Origin: Pelecanus crispus
Lineage: Eukaryota > Chordata > Aves > Pelecaniformes > Pelecanidae
NCBI RefSeq assembly: GCF_030463565.1
Contig: NC_134653.1
Span: 32,549,150-32,613,149, forward strand
Length of the DNA: 64,000 nucleotides
Direction: 5' to 3'
Under the pieces are notes generated by a model. The model had not been told where the DNA came from. It saw nothing but the letters and a program-made list of their open reading frames with translations, and made no database searches. Both the position numbers and the translations under genes were made by a program. Positions 58,800 through 64,000 of this stretch are shown in pieces; the stretch's first letter is position 1, and the number at the start of each line of letters is the position of its first letter.

Positions 58800-59249
58800 C
58801 ATTAATTACAAGCGAAGTTTATTGAGAACAAGGTCAAAATCTCTACACTTGACACCACCGTATGAGAGGTACGTTTTCCTTGGACGTACGATACTGAGAC
58901 TCTAGCCAGTAGAGCAATTACACAGCTCCCCCTGCCCCACAGGCAAGCCCATTTCTTCTCTTAAATACAAGCCCTGTTTTAAATGCTAGCTGTAGCCACT
59001 GATAATAAAGCAGCTTGCATCTGAAACAGCATATTAGAAATCACTTATTAAGCACCAGCTTAATAATATTTGCTTACACAAATTATCTTTGCTCTCCTCC
59101 CTCTATCCCTCATTGACTGTTTGTGGCAGGTTTTTTCTTTTTTTTTTTTCTTCTTCATAGCACTTAATTCTTCCTTGGTACAAAATATATCCAAAACAAA
59201 GGCAAAATACTTTATACACCTTGCTGTGGAAGTGTTTAATGTTGCCTCT
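58800..59249 (-). other. ARPC3: ARPC3 3' UTR
   Basis: Untranslated tail after the stop at 59250-59252. It includes an A-rich/purine stretch on the transcript from the T-rich plus-strand tract at about 59131-59156. The end is inferred from the AATAAA at 58823-58818. Confidence 0.6.
58818..58823 (-). terminator. Polyadenylation signal, ARPC3 (probable)
   Basis: TTTATT on the plus strand (AATAAA on the transcript), about 430 nt after the ARPC3 stop and the first canonical signal met. Downstream sequence is moderately GT-rich. Confidence 0.6.
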
Positions 59250-59312
59250 TCACTGCCCAGGACCTGACAGACTCTTGTTCATGAACTGTCTCTTCACAAA
59301 GCAGATCCACCA
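59250..59312 (-). CDS. ARPC3: ARPC3 exon 7
   Basis: 63 nt, residues 159-178 and TGA ([20 protein letters not shown]). Acceptor TTCTGCAG. This frame lacks an internal start, so simple ORF calling misses it. Confidence 0.96.
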   Translation of the reverse strand, partial: WWICFVKRQFMNKSLSGPGQ

Positions 59313-62300
59313 CTGCAGAAGGAAGTACAAAGTCAGAAAATAGGCAAAAGCGGTTTCCATGCGATAAACAAAATAGGGACTTCAAAATATTCAACCTGTG
59401 ACAAGTAACAAATGTTAAGGCTCCAGTTTTGCACATACAGTTTTCCACACTGGTTTCTACTGGAATTTAGACCAGGAGGACAGGAATGGACCCAATGAGT
59501 TTATAATACAGGACTCTGAATTAAAGTGGGACGTTCTACTTTCTATTCTTTTTTTTTTTTACTGTTTATTGCAATATATTTATTCCAAAGTAATTATAGA
59601 CAAGGGATGCATCAGAAAGCTATGACTTTGAACCTAAATTAGCCTAAACAATTTCAATATAAAATGCAGTCACATTTGCACATGGAATGTATGAACAGTC
59701 AGGAGGTAATTCATGCATTGATTAGCTATTTTTTTTTTTAATCTGGATAGGAGGCAAAATGGTCTACTTCAAAGAAGCTATCAAATCAGAACCGCCCGGG
59801 AAGATAAACAGCATCTCTCATGCCTGTGAATTTCCATTTGAAAACCTAGTCAACAGCAGATGTGCAACGCTTTGAAGAGCTGAACCAGACACCTCTTATT
59901 ACTGCCCTGGTTTTTAAAGTAACCCAAATTGGCATTCGCTGTCTTACCACATTACAGATTAAATGTATTGGTAACTTGCAGCCTGCTATTTCACTAGCCT
60001 TGTAAAGCACAGAAGCTTGTGCCAGTTACCTACATCTGATTCCTCACCCCATCATCTCTCTCCACGCGTTTCTGAAAAAACACACCAAGCCTCTCATTAG
60101 ATCTGTAACGATCGCACTAAACTCTTACCTTGCTAGGCTTGTCACTTTGAGGATCAAATACTTTTTCACAAAGGCGAAGACCAGTTTCTTGCCTCAGCTG
60201 CTGCAGGTAGGCCCTCATCACCTCTGAAACACAGCACAGGAAAAACCAGTGTGAACTGAGGCAGCACCAAGCCAAACTGAATTTAACAGAGAAGCATCAG
60301 AGATCACTCCTTAAAGCAGAAAGTGAGTTTTCACATCTGCAGGTACTCGTTGGCCAGCTGAGTTGGTCTGCTCGATTTACAGCCAAGGCTGGGATTTTTA
60401 CAATACTTGTACCAGTAAAAAGGATCATCCAAACTTGTTTTCTTCTCTCATTTACCTTTACTCATTATTGTAGGCTTCCTATTCTGCCAGTGCAGCAGTT
60501 GGCTTGGGCGCCATTACAGGGTTTAGCTACTGATTATGTTGATGCAAAAGGCAGATTCAGACTCCTATTAATCCAGGGGAGTCACTGGGCCCCTGAGGTC
60601 AGAAAATCCAGCTTCTGCTGCCCTCAGAAGACAGAACTGCAGATTTAGAAGATTCCGTTTTAAAGGTAATTTTTCTAGTTGCCATCACAAAAATGCAGCT
60701 GGTGAAGTGTGAGCCCAAGGAAGCCTTCAGAGGTCCTGGATTAGCCTTACCTTCCTCCTGCTTGTTGGCAGGTTTGGCGTAAATGGCATTAAGCGGAAAG
60801 CCAGGCTCCCCAGGGATCGGGAAGTTGGTGATTCCTAGCGTGTACATTTCTTTCTCTCCTTGGCCTTTGGAGTTACACTAGAAGAACCAGGCAAACAATG
60901 GATTAATAGTTATAAACAAAAGCTGATGGAGCATTAGACGTAAATACTTTACCAATCTCTAACTCATAAAACTCATCAAGAATAGCAACACGCCTCTTTG
61001 GAGACCCACAGCCATAGAATGTGGCTCTGACAACTGGGACTGTGGTGACCAGGATTATTTGTGCCACTAGGAGGAGAACACCAGCAAACCCCTTCCCAAA
61101 TACAATCCCCAGAACAGACTCGGTTTCCCTCCTGCACAGAAATTCACTCTTCTTACCTTCTGCAGCTTTTTCAAGCACTCAGAAATGTAGAGGGTTACAT
61201 AGATCAGCGTTCTATCAGCCTCATTCTGCAAAACAAGAGCAAGCACAGAGCCCAGACACTCTTAGATTAAAGGAGACTTTATGGAACTGATAAAAATTTG
61301 CAACGGGAATGAGTTCAAGCCATTTTGGCCTACAATTTCCCCATGAGAGAGGGACTTGCAATTCATGACATTTACCCAAAATGAAAAATTAAGTGGGAGG
61401 AAGGGGAATTTTTGTTATCGAGTAGAATTATTTAATTGAAAATAGATTTATATTCACAGCACCAACCCTCCAAAGAACTACTATATGCACAGTATCTCAA
61501 AAAAATTACCTTAATTTCATAATTTTTGAAGAAAACATTAGCTTTGAAGTAGTAGATGGCTTCATCTATAATATCTGTGTCCTTAGCTAACAAAAGAGAA
61601 ATACAGAGTTGAACAGTGCACCATTATACTACATTTGCTCATAACTTTTACTCACTGAAATACATAAATAAGGGTTATTGCAAAGGCAAAACCTTGGTAT
61701 TTACAGAAAGCAGAAGAAAGCACTATGTAACAGAAAACAGTTGTTGCCACGTGAAACACTGGTGAGCTCAGACCGTAATATTTAAGCTTCCGACTCCGAG
61801 CAGGAGCTTTAACCCCCTTCTTCTCCTCCCCCTATGACTTCTCACTTCACAAACGGCAGCAATTCAGAAGTTCCCCACTTTTCTACCAGTTGAGTAACTC
61901 ACCAGAATTTTAACAGCGTCTTCTCAGGACACAAAAATGTTTTTGGAGAAAGCGTAACAAACACAATCACACAGATTTCATTATCATCCTCAAAAAAAGG
62001 GGGGGAAGGGGGAGCAAAACACATAGTGGTGAGCTTGCTTGTGACTTCCACCTGCTTCCAAGACTGCTTAAATCCAGAAACATTTCCTTTATATTTCCTT
62101 TCTCAAAGTGAACCACCACACTACTCGGGGATATCATGGCTGGGAACTGCTACTTCACATGCTGAAGGAGAATCCATACCAGGCTGCCTGTGGGCCCTGT
62201 TGGGATGCCTGTAGCTTCATTTCAATTTTTGAAGCCCCCTACCCTAAAGTGCTGCCTATCCTACTCCTTGTCTTTCAGAGCAGCCGAGTGTCTTCAGCCA

Positions 62301-63880
62301 CAGCCCCAAAGCCTAAGTTCTCTGTAGCAAAACCTCCGCTTCCTCTGACAGCAGAGGGTTCACACCGCCACGTCCTCCTCAGAACCTACGCAGGAGGAAG
62401 CATGAGAACAGTAACCATAGGCTTTACTCACCGAAATAACTGATTTAAGCATGGTGCATATTTATCTGCGCAGAATTATTTTCTATGGTTTGCACAACTT
62501 AAGTATTTGAAAACTTCTTTTCCTCCTCTAAAAAATGCAAAGCACTCCATTTCCAACCTGTGACTCCTCTCGTCACTCGTGCGAGGGCTGGCTTGGAGCA
62601 AACCGTGAGATGATGATAAGCTATACGCAGGCAGGTTTTCAGAGATTATTATAAACTTACTTTCCCGAGGTGCTGGGCCTTTGAACTGGCTTCTGATGGG
62701 TAACAATGCCATGTTCCCAATTAGCTTGGTATCGGAGTCCATTAAAGTTGAGTGGTAAGCCTACAGATGGGGCAGGAAGGCTGGTCATTAATGCTACCGA
62801 AAATAGAAATTCCTGTATCTGATCACGTTTTCCCCCATGTCTTCATTGAATAGGAGTCAAGAGTCTAGCTCACTGCACAATCACTATTTGCTAATTAGGC
62901 CCAGATCTCAGGGCCGTTCTGGTGAAGACCGTGAAAGCATCATCACCGGCACCATTTACAGTCGTGGTGGTGGGAGACGGGATAAAATTGGTGCGGCCGC
63001 TCTGCACGCGTTGCTTCATCCCCAGGCCGCCTGACCCCATTCTGCACCGCACCAGGGGGTAACAGCCCTGCTCTCCTGCCTAGGGATGGGGTATTGAGTA
63101 GGTAATTGAACGTTAGTTGGTCATTAAAAAAAAGATTGGTTTTTATTTCCATGTCTAGCTAATGATATTAGATCGTAATAAATAAAGCCAGGCTTAACAC
63201 ATACTCACACACTCAAAAAAGAAGACCTTTCTGTGCACTCTAAAACTGGTCTAAGTAAAAAAAAAAAAAAAAAAAATCTTTCTGCATGTAACAGATTCTT
63301 CTGGGGAAACTGATTTTTAACAACTGATTAGTTTTGTTTTAGGCACTTTCCAAACATTCCCACCATGCTGTGCCAGGCTACAGGGAAGCCTTCACCTCCC
63401 TGCAGGCGAGGTTTTGGGGAGGGAGAGGGGGATGCAGCTGGGGTGGAAGGGGTGGGTAAGCATCCCCTGGCAGAAAAGCAGTTTATTTCAACCCGAGGAA
63501 GGTGGTGTGAACAAAAAGCGCAGCTTTTACCACCCTCTCCCTCGCTGAAGCCGGGGGCTGCCGCCCCCCCAGCTGCGGGTGGATGCCTGGCAGGAGGAAG
63601 AGGAAGAGGAGGGCGCTGGCTGCGCAGCGGCCTCCCATAAAGAGCGATTCCCGGCTCTCCGCAGGCCTCCCCGCAGCTCCAGCCCCTCCACCTGTCCCGG
63701 GCAGCTGCCCCCGGCCGGACCCCGGCAGCAGAGCCCCTCTGGCAGCAGAGCCCCTCGCCCCCGGCCCAGGCTCGCACCCGCCCTCCCGGCCCGGCCCTGC
63801 GCCCCAAGCCCTCCTCGCCCCCTCTCTCCCCGCCATCGGGGCTGGCCCAGCGCCGGGTGCGAAGCCTCCCTCACCGGCAT
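59250..63880 (-). CDS. ARPC3: ARPC3, Arp2/3 complex subunit 3 (p21-Arc), complete
   Basis: Small structural subunit of the Arp2/3 complex, which nucleates branched actin filaments in lamellipodia and at endocytic sites. Seven coding exons, listed 5' to 3' on the minus strand: 63880-63875, 62760-62661, 61586-61510, 61225-61157, 60877-60751, 60223-60129, 59312-59250. They sum to 537 nt, exactly 178 residues plus TGA, the human length. The protein is nearly identical to the mammalian one from [20 protein letters not shown] to KSLSGPGQ. The few differences include WWICF where human has WWTCF. The start codon is the ATG at 63880-63878 (G at -3). No in-frame upstream ATG was seen, only a TTG. Confidence 0.97.
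59313..60128 (-). other. ARPC3 intron 6
   Basis: 0.82 kb intron with two plus-strand T-runs (about 59550-59560 and 59730-59739). Nothing else was recognised. Confidence 0.8.
60129..60223 (-). CDS. ARPC3: ARPC3 exon 6
   Basis: 95 nt, residues 127-158 ([20 protein letters not shown]...DKPSK). Acceptor TTTCAG, donor GTAAGA. Confidence 0.97.
60224..60750 (-). other. ARPC3 intron 5
   Basis: 0.53 kb intron; nothing recognised. Confidence 0.8.
60751..60877 (-). CDS. ARPC3: ARPC3 exon 5
   Basis: 127 nt, residues 85-127 ([20 protein letters not shown]...PANKQEE). Acceptor CTTCTAG, donor GTAAGG. Confidence 0.97.
61157..61225 (-). CDS. ARPC3: ARPC3 exon 4
   Basis: 69 nt, residues 62-84 ([20 protein letters not shown]), phase 0 at both ends. 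Acceptor TTTTGCAG, donor GTAAGA. Confidence 0.97.
61510..61586 (-). CDS. ARPC3: ARPC3 exon 3
   Basis: 77 nt, codon 36 to residue 61 ([20 protein letters not shown]). Acceptor TTTGTTAG, donor GTAATT (weak). Confidence 0.97.
61587..62660 (-). other. ARPC3 intron 2
   Basis: 1.07 kb intron; short open frames on both strands without coding character. No repeat family was recognised. Confidence 0.8.
62661..62760 (-). CDS. ARPC3: ARPC3 exon 2
   Basis: 100 nt, residues 3-35 plus one base ([20 protein letters not shown]...). Acceptor ATCTGTAG, donor GTAAGT. Confidence 0.97.
62761..63874 (-). other. ARPC3 intron 1
   Basis: 1.1 kb intron; the promoter-proximal part is CpG-island sequence. It contains a 20-nt A-run (63257-63276) and a G-rich tract (63416-63458). 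Nothing coding was supported. Confidence 0.8.
63257..63276 (+). repeat. Poly-A run, 20 nt
   Basis: Uninterrupted A-run in ARPC3 intron 1. No target-site duplication or retroelement body was recognised next to it. Confidence 0.85.
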
Positions 63881-64000
63881 CTCGAAGGGCAGGCCGCGGT
63901 TCGGCGGGGCCGGGGCGGGAGGGGAGCGGAGAGGAGCTTGCGGCAAGGCTTCCTCCTCTGCCTGCGCTGCAGGAAATGAGGCAGCGGGGGCGGTGCGAGG
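63500..64000. promoter_or_regulatory. CpG-island promoter of ARPC3
   Basis: GC-rich island around exon 1, continuing past the right edge. GC boxes lie upstream of the ATG at 63912-63919 (GGGGCGGG) and 63986-63993 (GGGGGCGG), with a GGAA (ETS-like) core near 63972. No TATA box was seen. Confidence 0.75.
63875..63880 (-). CDS. ARPC3: ARPC3 exon 1 (coding part, Met-Pro only)
   Basis: Just ATGCCG followed by donor GTGAGG. Joined to exon 2 it gives MPAYHS, the conserved ARPC3 start. The two-codon first exon also occurs in the mammalian gene. Confidence 0.93.

Larger units (their letters stand above)
57138..58800. other. Spacer between ANAPC7 promoter and ARPC3 3' end
   Basis: About 1.6 kb. The left third is CpG-island upstream sequence, the middle holds two CR1 fragments, and the right part is unremarkable AT-rich sequence. 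No gene was recognised. Divergent transcription from the ANAPC7 island into this spacer is possible. Confidence 0.7.

Noticed and set aside
59236-59448. 70-codon minus-strand ORF over ARPC3 exon 7
   Set aside because: Wrong frame. The frame ending at 59250 gives [10 protein letters not shown]...GPGQ and joins exon 6 in phase.
63328-63946. Three overlapping 117-159-codon minus-strand frames around ARPC3 exon 1
   Set aside because: They are GC-rich, low-complexity frames. Only the two-codon ATGCCG exon fits ARPC3. The apparent N-terminal extension starts at TTG, not ATG.

Overview
The window is a piece of a bird genome. The evidence is three protein-coding genes with vertebrate exon structures, avian-style CR1 LINE tails in antisense near 57.7-58.2 kb, AT-rich introns and compact CpG-island promoters. 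The species cannot be named from the sequence alone. Gene order ATP2A2 (+), ANAPC7 (-), ARPC3 (-) is the conserved vertebrate block found on human chromosome 12q24.11.

Positions 1-38.3 kb hold the 3' three quarters of ATP2A2 (SERCA2, the sarco/endoplasmic reticulum Ca2+ ATPase). Seventeen coding exons were placed (exons 5-21), covering residue 109 to the C-terminus with every splice phase consistent; exons 1-4 lie to the left of the window. Both alternative 3' ends are visible: the SERCA2b read-through exon with its 49-residue tail (31646-31915) and, 5.4 kb downstream, the SERCA2a terminal exon that adds only Ala-Ile-Leu-Glu (37201-37214). All catalytic and Ca2+-ligating residues that fall in the window are intact.

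Positions 38.3-49.2 kb separate the two convergent genes. I found no gene there. The first part (about 38.7-45 kb) is noticeably more GC-rich than the introns and carries several chance-length open frames on both strands.

Positions 49.2-57.2 kb hold a complete ANAPC7 (APC/C subunit 7, TPR protein) in 11 exons on the minus strand; the coding exons total 1698 nt, or 565 residues plus stop. A CpG island sits at the promoter. An in-frame upstream ATG and an unexplained exon-like open segment inside intron 1 are the most interesting local details.

Positions 57.2-58.8 kb are a short intergenic gap with two CR1 fragments. Positions 58.8-64 kb hold a complete ARPC3 (Arp2/3 complex subunit 3) in seven exons on the minus strand, 178 residues plus stop, with its CpG-island promoter running to the right edge of the window.

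The three genes are neighbours by ancestry, not a functional unit: a calcium pump, a cell-cycle ubiquitin-ligase subunit and an actin-nucleation subunit. I found no undescribed biological system. The points most worth checking are the SERCA2a/2b switch, the altered phospholamban-contact loop, the ANAPC7 intron-1 exon candidate and the ANAPC7 upstream start.
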